The notes under the pieces are model-generated. The model had not been told where the DNA came from. It searched no databases and worked only from the letters and a program-made list of their open reading frames with translations. DNA of 64,000 nucleotides, taken from positions 54,341-118,340 of the forward strand of contig NZ_JAAMFM010000009.1 in the NCBI RefSeq assembly GCF_013376105.1, written 5' to 3'. The translations under genes and the position numbers were made by a program. Below, piece by piece: positions 11,226 through 19,736 of the stretch. Source of the stretch: Arthrobacter wenxiniae. GTDB taxonomy: Bacteria; Actinomycetota; Actinomycetes; Actinomycetales; Micrococcaceae. Position 1 is the first letter of the stretch. Each line of letters opens with the position of its first letter.

Positions 11226-13766
11226 ATGAACCTTCTTGAACAGCTCTCCGGCCTCGACCCGAAAACCTCCAGCGATGACGACGTCCTGGAGGCGTTCCTG
11301 GAATGGACAGCGGACCGCGGGCTGGAGCTGTACCCGGCGCAGGAAGACGCCGCCATTGAGCTGGTCAGCGGCAACAACGTGATCCTCTCCACCCCCACGG
11401 GCTCGGGGAAGTCCATGGTGGCCATCGCCGCGCACTTCAACGCCATGGCACGAGGCGCCTCCAGCTACTACACGGCCCCCATCAAGGCCCTGGTCTCCGA
11501 GAAGTTCTTTGCCCTGTGTGAGATCTTTGGCGCCGAGAACGTGGGCATGGTGACCGGCGATTCCTCCGTGAACCAGGACGCGCCCATCATCTGCTGCACG
11601 GCGGAAATCCTGGCCAACATCGCCCTGCGCGAGGGTGAGGACGCCGATGTTGGCGTGGTCGTCATGGACGAGTTCCACTACTACTCCGACCCACAGCGGG
11701 GCTGGGCGTGGCAGGTGCCCCTGCTGGAGCTGCCGCAGTCGCAGTTCCTGCTGATGAGCGCCACCCTGGGGGACGTCACGCGCTTTGAAAAGGAGCTCAC
11801 GGAACTGACCAACCGGACCACCACCACGGTCTCCTCCGGCGTGCGTCCCATTCCGCTGCACTACTACTACGTCACCACCGGCGTCCACGAATCGCTCGAG
11901 GAACTGCTCGCCACAAAGCAGGTCCCCGTCTATGTGGTGCACTTCAGCCAGGCCGAGGCCATTGACCGCGCGCAGAACCTGATGAGCATCAACGTCTGCA
12001 CGCGGGAGGAAAAGGACCGGATCGGGGAGCTCATTGCCGGCTTCCGCTTTTCCGCGGGCTTCGGCAAGACGCTCAACCGGCTGGTGCGCCACGGGATCGG
12101 CGTCCACCACGCGGGCATGCTGCCCAAGTACCGGCGCCTCGTGGAGCAGCTGGCCCAGGCCGGGCTGATGAAGGTCATCTGCGGCACCGACACCCTGGGC
12201 GTGGGCATCAACGTGCCCATCCGCACCGTCCTCATGACGGCCCTGAGCAAGTACGACGGCGTGCGCACCCGCGTCCTGCAGGTGCGGGAGTTCCAGCAGA
12301 TTGCGGGCCGGGCCGGGCGGGCCGGCTACGACACCGCAGGGACGGTGATTGTGGAGGCGCCGGAGCACGTCGTTGAAAACACCAAGGCCATGGCCAAGGC
12401 GGTGGCCAAGTTTGGTGACGACGCCAAGAAGCTGCGCCAGGTGGTGAAAAAGAAGCCGCAGCAGGGCTTTGTCAGCTGGGGCGAGCCCACGTTCACCCGG
12501 CTGAGCGAATCCGTGCCCGAGCCGCTGACGTCCAGCTTCACCGTCACCCACGCGATGCTGCTGAACCTCCTCGAGCGCCCGGGCGACCCCTTCCACGCGG
12601 CCCGGAAGCTGCTCACCGAAAACCACGAGTCCCCCGCCGCGCAGCGCAGGCTGATCCGCAAGGCCCTGGGCATCTACCGCGAGCTGCTGGGCGCCGGCAT
12701 TGTGGAGCGTATCCCGGAGGCTGAGCTGGAGGCGGACGGGCGCACCGTCCGGCTCACCACGCACCTGCAGATGAACTTTGCCCTGAACCAGCCGCTCTCC
12801 CCCTTCGCCCTGGCCGCGCTGGAGCTGCTGGACCCCGAGTCCCCAAGCTACGCCCTGGACGTCATTTCCGTCATCGAGTCCACGCTGGAGAAGCCGCGGC
12901 AGATCCTCAGCGCCCAGCTCAAGCGCGAACGGACCGAAAAGGTGGCCGCCATGAAGGCCGAGGGCATCGAGTACGACGAGCGCATGGCCATCCTTGACGA
13001 GGTCACGTACGCGATGCCGCTGGCTGAGCTGCTGTTCGGCGCCTTTGAGGTCTACCGCAAGGCGGCCCCGTGGGTGGGCGATTTTGAGCTCAGCCCCAAA
13101 TCGATCGTCCGCGACCTTTACGAGCGGGCCATGAACTTCGGCGAATACGTCCAGTACTACTCCCTGGCCCGCTCCGAGGGCATTGTGCTGCGCTACCTCA
13201 CCGACACCTACAAGGCGCTGCGCCAGACCGTCCCCCGGGACGCGCTGCGCGAGGACCTGGAGGACATCATCGCCTGGCTGGGCGAGCTGGTTCGCCAGGT
13301 GGACTCCAGCCTGCTGGACGAATGGGAAAAGATGACCAGTGGCGAGCCGGAGGAGGCCCTTGCGGCCGAATTTGCCGTGCCTCCCGTGCCACCGAAGCTG
13401 ACGGACAACCACCGCGCCTTCCGGGTCATGGTCCGCAACGAGCTGTTCCGCCGCGTGGAACTCGCCGCGGATGACAACTTTGAGGAGCTGGGCGCGCTCG
13501 ACGGCGGCCATGGCTGGGATGCCGACCGCTGGGCCGACGCCCTGGACGGGTACTGGGACGAGCACGAGTACATCGAGTCCGGCCCGGCCGCGCGCGGGCC
13601 GGCGCTCCTGCACATCACGGAGGGCCCCGCCCAATGGAAGGTCCGGCAGGTGCTGGCGGATCCGGCGGGCAACCACGACTGGTCCATCACGGCCACCGTG
13701 GACCTCGAGGCGTCGAACCAGGCCGGGGCCGCCGTCGTGCGCCTGGAGGACTTCAGCCGCCTGTAG
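11226..13766 (+). CDS. Ski2-like DExH-box helicase with DUF3516 C-terminal region
   Basis: This 846-residue superfamily 2 helicase has the Q-like region LYPAQEDA, Walker A TPTGSGKSM (about residues 56-64), motif II DEFH, motif III SATL, then HHAGMLPKYR, GTDTLGVGINVPIRTV and motif VI QIAGRAGRAGYD. That order is of the Ski2/Mtr4 type, and the roughly 400-residue C-terminal half corresponds to the actinobacterial DUF3516 region. Bacterial members are thought to work in RNA turnover or DNA transactions; the exact role is not settled. A TAGACT hexamer ends 9 nt before the ATG, and only a G-run lies between, so the transcript may be nearly leaderless. Divergent from the Tam-like gene. Confidence 0.92.
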   Translation: MNLLEQLSGLDPKTSSDDDVLEAFLEWTADRGLELYPAQEDAAIELVSGNNVILSTPTGSGKSMVAIAAHFNAMARGASSYYTAPIKALVSEKFFALCEIFGAENVGMVTGDSSVNQDAPIICCTAEILANIALREGEDADVGVVVMDEFHYYSDPQRGWAWQVPLLELPQSQFLLMSATLGDVTRFEKELTELTNRTTTTVSSGVRPIPLHYYYVTTGVHESLEELLATKQVPVYVVHFSQAEAIDRAQNLMSINVCTREEKDRIGELIAGFRFSAGFGKTLNRLVRHGIGVHHAGMLPKYRRLVEQLAQAGLMKVICGTDTLGVGINVPIRTVLMTALSKYDGVRTRVLQVREFQQIAGRAGRAGYDTAGTVIVEAPEHVVENTKAMAKAVAKFGDDAKKLRQVVKKKPQQGFVSWGEPTFTRLSESVPEPLTSSFTVTHAMLLNLLERPGDPFHAARKLLTENHESPAAQRRLIRKALGIYRELLGAGIVERIPEAELEADGRTVRLTTHLQMNFALNQPLSPFALAALELLDPESPSYALDVISVIESTLEKPRQILSAQLKRERTEKVAAMKAEGIEYDERMAILDEVTYAMPLAELLFGAFEVYRKAAPWVGDFELSPKSIVRDLYERAMNFGEYVQYYSLARSEGIVLRYLTDTYKALRQTVPRDALREDLEDIIAWLGELVRQVDSSLLDEWEKMTSGEPEEALAAEFAVPPVPPKLTDNHRAFRVMVRNELFRRVELAADDNFEELGALDGGHGWDADRWADALDGYWDEHEYIESGPAARGPALLHITEGPAQWKVRQVLADPAGNHDWSITATVDLEASNQAGAAVVRLEDFSRL

Positions 13767-13822
13767 CGCTCCCCGCGCGCCCCGCTTGACACGAAGGCCT
13801 GCCCGGATCGACATTGGAGCCA

Positions 13823-13891
13823 TGTGCCCCTGCCGACACTTGGGATGACCCTCCCGCCGCCACAAGGCCGGTCGTGGCTGCCAGGGGCACA
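13823..13891. promoter_or_regulatory. Inverted repeat upstream of the alcohol dehydrogenase gene
   Basis: TGTGCCCCTG at 13823-13832 and CAGGGGCACA at 13882-13891 are perfect 10-bp complements separated by 49 nt. They lie 32 nt upstream of the dehydrogenase ATG and downstream of a consensus-like TTGACA at 13786-13791. They could be paired operator half-sites or the base of a long leader stem; nothing in the sequence decides this. Confidence 0.35.
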
Positions 13892-13923
13892 CACCCGCGC
13901 CGAATCCACTGAAAGGCCGTGCC

Positions 13924-15042
13924 ATGCGAGCCGCTGTCCTCTATTCCACCGTCGCGCCCGGAACCAGCTACGCGGACGCGCGTCCGCTGGTCCTTGAAGA
14001 ACTCGAGGCGCCGGAACCGCGCGCCGGGGAGCTGGGCGTGCGCATCGTGTACTCCAGCCTGTGCCATTCGGACCTTTCCGTGGTGGACGGTTCCCGCATC
14101 CGGCCGCTGCCCATGGCGCTGGGGCATGAGGCGGTGGGCCGCGTCGCCACGGTTGGCCCCGGGGTGACCGACGTGAAGGTTGGCGACCATGTGGTGCTCG
14201 TGTTCGTGCCAAGCTGCGGCAGTTGCCGGGCCTGCACGGCCGGGCGCCCCGCCCTGTGCCACCGGGCCGCCGCCGCGAATGGCGCGGGCGCGCTGCTGCA
14301 CGGCGACGCGCTGCTGCAAACCTCCCGCGGCGAACGCATCAACCACCACCTGGGCGTCTCCGCGTTCGCCGACTATGCCGTGGTCGCCCGCGAATCGGCG
14401 GTGGTCATCGACGACGACGTACCCGACGAGGTCGCCGCCATGTTCGGTTGCGCCGTGCTCACCGGGGCAGGAACCATCCTGCACACCGCGGACGTGCAGC
14501 CCGGACAGTCGGTGGCCGTGTTTGGCCTGGGCGCCGTGGGCCTCTCCGCCGTCATGGCGGCCCGGCTGGCCGGGGCGTCCGCCGTCATCGCGATCGATCC
14601 GATTGGGGCCAAGCACCAGCTCGCCCTCGACTGCGGGGCGAGCGTGGCGGGGACGCCGGCCGACGCCGCCCGGCTGGTCGCCGAGGCCTCCGGCGACGGC
14701 GTCGACGTGGCTGTCGAGGCGGTCGGGTCAGCGGCCGTGATCGCCTCCTGCCTGGACCTGGTCACCCGGGGCGGGGCCGTGGTGTCCGTGGGCCTGCCGC
14801 ACCCCTCCGCGGAACTGACCGTTCCCGCCCTGCAGTTCGCCGGTGCGGGCAAGCGGCTGCTGGGGTCCTACATGGGCGACGCCGTCCCGCGGGAGGACAT
14901 TCCCCGGTACCTGGACTGCTGGCGGCGGGGCCGGCTTCCCGTGGAACTGCTGCACACCGACACCCGGCCGCTGGCCGAGATCAATGAAAGCCTCGACGAA
15001 CTGGCGGCCGGACGGGTGGTGCGCCGGCTGTTCAAGGCCTGA
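13924..15042 (+). CDS. Zinc-dependent medium-chain alcohol dehydrogenase
   Basis: This 372-residue MDR-family dehydrogenase oxidises an alcohol with NAD(P), or reduces the aldehyde. Catalytic zinc ligands are the Cys of SLCHSD, the His/Glu of LGHEAVG and the Cys of MFGCAVLTG. The structural zinc site is CGSCRACTAGRPALC, four Cys in the usual spacing. The Rossmann motif is GLGAVG (about residue 198), followed by an Asp-ended strand (VIAIDPIG) that favours NAD. The insert after the structural zinc resembles class III and mycothiol-dependent enzymes, but substrate residues cannot be assigned. The start is ATG at 13924 with GAAAGG upstream. It converges on the MHS transporter gene. Confidence 0.9.
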   Translation: MRAAVLYSTVAPGTSYADARPLVLEELEAPEPRAGELGVRIVYSSLCHSDLSVVDGSRIRPLPMALGHEAVGRVATVGPGVTDVKVGDHVVLVFVPSCGSCRACTAGRPALCHRAAAANGAGALLHGDALLQTSRGERINHHLGVSAFADYAVVARESAVVIDDDVPDEVAAMFGCAVLTGAGTILHTADVQPGQSVAVFGLGAVGLSAVMAARLAGASAVIAIDPIGAKHQLALDCGASVAGTPADAARLVAEASGDGVDVAVEAVGSAAVIASCLDLVTRGGAVVSVGLPHPSAELTVPALQFAGAGKRLLGSYMGDAVPREDIPRYLDCWRRGRLPVELLHTDTRPLAEINESLDELAAGRVVRRLFKA

Positions 15043-15095
15043 CGCCGGGCGCCGGCCGGCCCGGTCCGACGCCGGGGCGCCGGCCGGGCCGGCGC
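15043..15095. terminator. GC-rich inverted repeats between convergent genes
   Basis: The 53-nt gap between two convergent genes consists almost entirely of GCGCCGGCCGG-type repeats that can fold into strong hairpins in either orientation. There is no T run. It probably acts as a bidirectional terminator. Confidence 0.4.
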
Positions 15096-16463
15096 TCAGC
15101 CTGCGCTGCGGGTTTCCCCCACGCGGTCCGGCCGCGGGGTGTAGGTGCTCGAATCGGAGATGTCGGACTTGGAGCGGTCCTTCAGCCCCAGCGACGCGGC
15201 GATGGTGATCAGGGCAGAGATCAGGATGTACACGGACACCGCATATCCGGTGCCGAAGTTGTGCAGCAGGACGGTGGCCACCAGGGCGGCCGGGCCGCCG
15301 GCAATGATCGAGGACAGCTGGTATCCCAGCCCGGCGCCGGTGTACCGGAGGTTGGTTGGGAAGTTTTCCGCAATGATTGACGCCTGGGGGCCATACTGCA
15401 TGGCGTGCGGGATGAGCGCCACGGACAGGGCGATGAAGACCAGCCAGGGGGCGCCGCTGTCCAGCAGCGCGAAGTAGACAAAGCCCCACACCCCGGTGAT
15501 GGCGGCGCCGAGCTGGTAGATCCGCAGGCGGCTCTTCTTGTCTGACAAATGCCCGAAGTACGGCACAAAGAAGAGTTCCAGCGCCGCGGCGACCATGGTG
15601 CCGATGAGGACGAAGTTGTAGCTGTAGTTGTGGTTCTTGTCGGTCAGGTAGGACAGCACAAACGCCGTCACGATGTAGAAGGGCATCTGCTCCGACATGC
15701 GCAGGAGGGCCGAAAGGACGATCTCCTTCGGGTACCGCCTGATGACCTCCAGGACGGGCGCCTTCTGGGTCTTTTGGTTCCTGACCACCTCCGCGAACAT
15801 GGGCGTTTCCAGAATCCGGATCCGGATGTACAGCCCGATGGCCACCAGGACCAGGCTCAGGAGGAACGGGATGCGCCAGCCCCAGGCGATGAACGCCTCC
15901 GTTCCCATGATGGCATTGAACAGGGCCATCAACCCCGTGGAGAGAATGATGCCGATCGCCACGCCAAGCTGCGGCCAGCTGGCCATGAGCCCCCGGCGCT
16001 TCTGGTTGCCCCACTCCATGGACAGCAGGATGGAGCCGCCCCACTCCCCGCCCACCGCAATGCCCTGGAAGACGCGCAGGATGATCAGGATGGCCGGGGC
16101 GGCGTCGCCCCAGGAGCCGGCCCCGGGCAGGGCGCCGATCAGTGCCGTGGAAATGCCCATCATCAGCAGCGTGATGATCAACATCGCCTTGCGCCCGATC
16201 CTGTCCCCCCAGTGGCCAAAGATGGCCGCCCCGATGGGACGCGCCACGAAGCCGACAAAGTAGGACGCAAAGGAGGCGATCAGGCCCAGGTAGGGGGACA
16301 TGTGGGGGAAGAACACGTGCGGAAACACGAGGGCCGCCGCCGCGCCGTAGAGGAAGTAGTCATACCACTCGATGGTTGTGCCAATGGTGCTGGCGACCGC
16401 CGCCTTGCGCATCTGGCTTCGCTGTTCGTGGCTGCTCAGCGCAGCCATTTCACCTGTACTCAT
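15096..16463 (-). CDS. MHS-family (metabolite:H+ symporter) MFS transporter
   Basis: This 455-residue major facilitator protein has 12 predicted helices. Typical MHS signatures are GTTIEWYDYFLYG in helix 1, GHWGDRIGRKAML in the loop after helix 2, and RVFQGIAVGGEWGGS in helix 4. Relatives (ProP, ShiA, KgtP) import osmolytes or organic acids by proton symport; the substrate here cannot be named. The ATG at 16463 follows a leader with a TTGACA-N17-TAGGAC promoter candidate. It is divergent from the GNAT gene and convergent with the alcohol dehydrogenase, so it is probably a single-gene transcript. Confidence 0.9.
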   Translation of the reverse strand: MSTGEMAALSSHEQRSQMRKAAVASTIGTTIEWYDYFLYGAAAALVFPHVFFPHMSPYLGLIASFASYFVGFVARPIGAAIFGHWGDRIGRKAMLIITLLMMGISTALIGALPGAGSWGDAAPAILIILRVFQGIAVGGEWGGSILLSMEWGNQKRRGLMASWPQLGVAIGIILSTGLMALFNAIMGTEAFIAWGWRIPFLLSLVLVAIGLYIRIRILETPMFAEVVRNQKTQKAPVLEVIRRYPKEIVLSALLRMSEQMPFYIVTAFVLSYLTDKNHNYSYNFVLIGTMVAAALELFFVPYFGHLSDKKSRLRIYQLGAAITGVWGFVYFALLDSGAPWLVFIALSVALIPHAMQYGPQASIIAENFPTNLRYTGAGLGYQLSSIIAGGPAALVATVLLHNFGTGYAVSVYILISALITIAASLGLKDRSKSDISDSSTYTPRPDRVGETRSAG

Positions 16464-16514
16464 GGTGGTCCCGCTTTCATCATTGAATCGCTTAAACCGT
16501 TTTCCCCCTTTTCC

Positions 16515-16543
16515 GTCCTAATGAGAGTTGTGTGTTTTGTCAA
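16515..16543 (-). promoter_or_regulatory. Candidate promoter of the MHS transporter gene
   Basis: On the minus strand a consensus -35 TTGACA (16538-16543) is followed after 17 nt by TAGGAC (16515-16520), a 3 of 6 match to the -10. The transporter ATG lies about 50 nt downstream. Confidence 0.4.
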
Positions 16544-16637
16544 GGAATCGTGGAGGATTCCTTGGGAACGGCTGTGCATTCACAGCTGGCGGACCGGGCG
16601 CGGCGCACCGGCCCCCGGCACCGGATAAGCTCGATTC

Positions 16638-17168
16638 ATGAGTTTGATTCGCACCGCGTCGCCCGCCGACGTTCCCGCCATCCTGGGCATGATCCACGAT
16701 CTCGCCGTCTACGAAAAAGAGCCCCACGCAGTGGTCAACACGGGGGAAATGCTGCATGCGCGCCTTTTTGGCGACAACCCGCAGGTTTACGCGCATGTCG
16801 TGGACAGCCCGGTTGCGGGCGGGCCGATTGTCGGTTTCGCGCTGTGGTTCCTGAACTACTCCACCTGGGAGGGCACCCACGGCATCCACCTCGAGGACCT
16901 GTATGTGCGCCCCGAGGCGCGCGGCGGGGGCCACGGCAAGGCCCTGCTGCGCACGCTGGCGCGAATCGCGGTCGAGCGCGGTTACGCCCGCGTCGAGTGG
17001 AGCGTGCTGGACTGGAATGAGCCGTCCATCAACTTTTACAAGTCGATCGGCGCCGAACCCATGGACGGCTGGCACGTGTACAGGCTCGACGGCGGCGCGC
17101 TGGGCACCCTGGGCGCCAGGGCGGCCAACACGGCGGAAGCGGCCAGTACCGCCGGGGCCGGCGCGTGA
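16638..17168 (+). CDS. GNAT N-acetyltransferase, diamine acetyltransferase-like
   Basis: This 176-residue GNAT has the acetyl-CoA loop at VRPEARGGGHGKALL (about residues 90-104) and a downstream N-x-x-S-I-N-F-Y-K-S block (NEPSINFYKSIGAEPMD), as in the spermidine/spermine and diamine acetyltransferase group. The likely substrate is therefore a small amine, without proof. The last 25 residues are an Ala/Gly-rich tail. The TAAGCT hexamer at 16626-16631 lies 6 nt before the ATG and there is no Shine-Dalgarno, so the mRNA may be leaderless. The stop overlaps the next gene by a GTGA junction. Confidence 0.88.
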   Translation: MSLIRTASPADVPAILGMIHDLAVYEKEPHAVVNTGEMLHARLFGDNPQVYAHVVDSPVAGGPIVGFALWFLNYSTWEGTHGIHLEDLYVRPEARGGGHGKALLRTLARIAVERGYARVEWSVLDWNEPSINFYKSIGAEPMDGWHVYRLDGGALGTLGARAANTAEAASTAGAGA

Positions 17169-18472
17169 GCGCCGGCGGCAACGGCGCCGGGGCCAGCTAT
17201 GTAGTCCGTGGCACCGCGCTGCGGGACCACTGGTTTGACGCCCCCCTGGACCACGCCGATCCGTCCGGCCCCACCATCAAGCTGTTCGCCCGCGAGATGT
17301 TTGACCCCGCGCTGGAGTCGGCGGGACTGCCCTGGCTGCTGTTTCTGCAGGGCGGCCCCGGCGGGCGCGGCAACCGCCCCCTGGGGCTGAGCGGCTGGCT
17401 GCGCGAGGCGTCCAAGAGCTTCCGGGTGCTCATGCTGGACCAGCGGGGCACGGGCCTGTCCACCCCGGCATCGCGGCAGACACTGCCCCTGCTCGGCGAT
17501 GCCGGTGCGCAGGCCGACTACCTGGCCCACTTCCGGGCCACCGACATTGTGGCGGACGCCGAGCTGATCCGCACGGCGCTGGGGTCGGGCCCCTGGTCGA
17601 TCTTCGGCCAGAGCTACGGCGGCTTTTGCGCCCTGACGTACCTGTCCTTTGCCCCCGGGGGCTTGAAGGAGGTGCTCATTACGGGTGGCCTGGGCCCGCT
17701 CACTGGGCCGGCGGACCAGGTGTACCAGGCCACCTTTGGCCGCCTGATTGGCCGCAACGCCGAGTACTTTGCGCGCTACCCGCAGGACCGGGCGGTTCTC
17801 ACCCGGATCATGCGCCACGTCAGGGACGTGCCGGAACTCCTGCCCACGGGTGAACGCCTCACCCCTGAGCGCGTGCAGATGCTCGGCAACTACCTTGGCG
17901 GCAACACGCGCATCGATGCACTCCACTACCTGTTGGAAGACGCGTTTGTCCCCACGCCCGGCGGCGACCGCCTCTCCGACGGATTCCTGACCCAGCTGTC
18001 CGCCCAGGTCTCCCGCGCCGCAAATCCGCTGTATGCGCTCATGCACGAATCAATCTACGTCCAGGAAGAGGCCAGCAACTGGGCCGCCGCGCGGGTCCTC
18101 TCCGCCCGGCCCGAGTTCGCCCCGGATGCGGCGGAGCCGCTGCTCACGGGCGAGGCCGTGTATCCGTGGTACTTCGTCCAGGACCCCGCGCTGGCGCCGC
18201 TGCGTGAAGTAGCGGCACTCCTGGCCGCCCGGACCGAGGGCTGGGGACGGTTGTACGACCTGGACCGGCTGGCGCGCAACACTGTTCCCGCGGCGGCGGC
18301 AGTCTACACGGAGGACATCTATGTGGACCGGGACATATCCCTGTCCACGGCGTCCGCCGTGAAGGGCCTCCAGGTCTGGGAGACGGCCGACTTCCACCAC
18401 GACGGCATTGCCGACGACGGGGAGGGCATCTTTGCCCGCCTTCTGGCCATGGTCCGCGGGGAAGACGCCTAG
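17165..18472 (+). CDS. Alpha/beta hydrolase, proline iminopeptidase-like (peptidase S33)
   Basis: This 435-residue serine aminopeptidase-type hydrolase has the oxyanion motif LQGGPGGRG (about residues 61-69), the DQRGTGLS strand (about 92-99) and the nucleophile elbow GQSYGG with Ser150. A C-terminal DFHHDGIAD supplies the likely catalytic His. A large cap domain sits between them, as in the prolyl aminopeptidases that remove N-terminal proline. It is translated from a GTG that overlaps the stop of the GNAT gene, so the two enzymes are coupled; a shared peptide or amine substrate is possible but unproven. No signal peptide is seen, so it is cytoplasmic. Confidence 0.9.
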   Translation: MSAGGNGAGASYVVRGTALRDHWFDAPLDHADPSGPTIKLFAREMFDPALESAGLPWLLFLQGGPGGRGNRPLGLSGWLREASKSFRVLMLDQRGTGLSTPASRQTLPLLGDAGAQADYLAHFRATDIVADAELIRTALGSGPWSIFGQSYGGFCALTYLSFAPGGLKEVLITGGLGPLTGPADQVYQATFGRLIGRNAEYFARYPQDRAVLTRIMRHVRDVPELLPTGERLTPERVQMLGNYLGGNTRIDALHYLLEDAFVPTPGGDRLSDGFLTQLSAQVSRAANPLYALMHESIYVQEEASNWAAARVLSARPEFAPDAAEPLLTGEAVYPWYFVQDPALAPLREVAALLAARTEGWGRLYDLDRLARNTVPAAAAVYTEDIYVDRDISLSTASAVKGLQVWETADFHHDGIADDGEGIFARLLAMVRGEDA

Positions 18473-18512
18473 GGGGGCTGGGCGGCGGCCACCATGCGCC
18501 ACAGCCCGGGCC

Positions 18513-18557
18513 AGTCCGGAGCATGCGCAAAGTGAGACTTGCGGCCTGCTCCGGACT
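18513..18557. terminator. Bidirectional terminator hairpin
   Basis: A perfect 11-bp inverted repeat, AGTCCGGAGCA (18513-18523) and TGCTCCGGACT (18547-18557), encloses a further CGCAA/TTGCG stem. It lies between the convergent iminopeptidase and terC genes, so it probably terminates both. Confidence 0.7.
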
Positions 18558-18579
18558 TGCCTTCCGAACACCGAACGCC

Positions 18580-19575
18580 TCAACCGGCGTTGGGCTGGCG
18601 CTCCTTGTTTTTGGCGTGGACGATGCTGGCGACGATCGCGACGGCCATGGTGCCGAGAATGACGGCCAGCGACACGAAGGTGGGGATCTCCGGGGCCCAG
18701 GCGATGGAGTGGCCGCCGTTGATGAACGGAAGCTCGTTGACATGCATGGCGTGGAGCACCAGCTTGATGCCGATAAACGCCAGGATCACGGACAGGGCGT
18801 GCTTGAGGTATACCAGCCGGTCCATGAGCCCGCCGAGCAGGAAGTACAGCTGCCGCAGGCCCATGAGCGCGAAGATGTTCGCCGTGAAGACAATGAAGGC
18901 GCTTTGCGTCAGGCCGAAGATGGCCGGGATGGAGTCCACGGCGAACAGCAGGTCCGTGATGCCGATGGTGACAAACACCACCAGCATGGGCGTGAACACC
19001 TTCTTGCCTGCGGCGGTGGTGGTGCGGAGGCGGCCGGCGTCGTAGGTGTCAGTCATGGGGATGATGCGGCGCACGCCGCGGATGAGGAAGTTCTCCTTGT
19101 CCTCGTCGCCGCCTTCGCTTTCGGGGCGGCTCTGCTTCCAGGCGGTCCAAAGCAGGAAGGCGCCGAAGATGTAGAACACGGCGCTGAACTGCTCGATGAC
19201 CACGGCGCCGACCATGATGAAGATGCCGCGCAGGACAAGGGCGATGATGATGCCCACCATCAGCACTTCCTGCTGGTAGCGTCGCGGCACGGAAAAGCGG
19301 GCCATGATGATGATGAAGACAAACAGGTTGTCGATGCTGAGGCTGTATTCAGTGACCCAGCCGGCCACGAACTGGCCGCTGAACTCGGCGCCCGTGAAGA
19401 TGAACAGCATCACCGCGAACAGGAGGGCGAGCCCGACGTAGAAGGCCACCCACAGCCCGGCCTCCTTCATGGAGGGGATGTGCGGGCGCCTGATGACCAG
19501 CAGGAGGTCGGCGAGGAGGATCAATCCCAGGACGGCAAAGGACCCGACCTCGAACCAAACGGGCAAATTGTGCAT
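18580..19575 (-). CDS. TerC/Alx-family integral membrane protein
   Basis: This 331-residue protein has about nine predicted membrane helices and the TerC hallmarks EYSLSIDNLFVFIII (first acidic pair) and DLLFAVDSIPAIFG (second). These two membrane-embedded Asp-rich motifs are thought to line a metal path, and TerC/Alx proteins are linked to Mn2+ export during metallation of secreted proteins. The leader carries a yybP-ykoY type Mn riboswitch, which supports a manganese role. The ATG at 19575 has GAAAGG 8-9 nt upstream. It lies between uvrB and a convergent hydrolase gene, from which it is separated by a strong terminator. Confidence 0.93.
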   Translation of the reverse strand: MHNLPVWFEVGSFAVLGLILLADLLLVIRRPHIPSMKEAGLWVAFYVGLALLFAVMLFIFTGAEFSGQFVAGWVTEYSLSIDNLFVFIIIMARFSVPRRYQQEVLMVGIIIALVLRGIFIMVGAVVIEQFSAVFYIFGAFLLWTAWKQSRPESEGGDEDKENFLIRGVRRIIPMTDTYDAGRLRTTTAAGKKVFTPMLVVFVTIGITDLLFAVDSIPAIFGLTQSAFIVFTANIFALMGLRQLYFLLGGLMDRLVYLKHALSVILAFIGIKLVLHAMHVNELPFINGGHSIAWAPEIPTFVSLAVILGTMAVAIVASIVHAKNKERQPNAG

Positions 19576-19599
19576 TGTGCGCCTTTCAAGGTATGGCGA

Positions 19600-19702
19600 A
19601 GAGACATAAGTCTCTCCGCTGCCTTGAGGCAGCCGCTACACCCGGCGCGGCAACGGTGCCGCACGTGCTGACGAATGTAGCGCTTGGGATACTCCCCTAC
19701 GT
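19600..19702 (-). promoter_or_regulatory. Probable yybP-ykoY manganese riboswitch leader of terC
   Basis: On the minus strand the conserved loop GGGGAGTA (19690-19697) is followed directly by a 7-bp helix CGCTACA/TGTAGCG (19676-19682 with 19634-19640). This encloses CGTCAGCA and a GCGGCA/TGCCGC stem. Next comes GCTGCC-TCAA-GGCAGC (19618-19633) and then GGAGAGAC (19610-19617). The adjoining helices and the terC context match the yybP-ykoY aptamer as I know it. AGAGAC/GTCTCT (19600-19615) can form a hairpin that removes GGAGAGAC and the short closing helix ACGTA/TATGT, a plausible on/off switch. Assignment rests on memory of the consensus, not a covariance search. Confidence 0.7.
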
Positions 19703-19736
19703 GCGTCCAAGCCTACACGGCATTGGGGCCTGCCGC

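Noticed and set aside
10353..13925. A 1190-codon open frame on the minus strand that includes the Tam-like gene
   Set aside because: Only its last 271 codons are protein-like; the rest is antisense to the Ski2-like helicase and His/Gly/Arg-rich, a GC-codon artefact.
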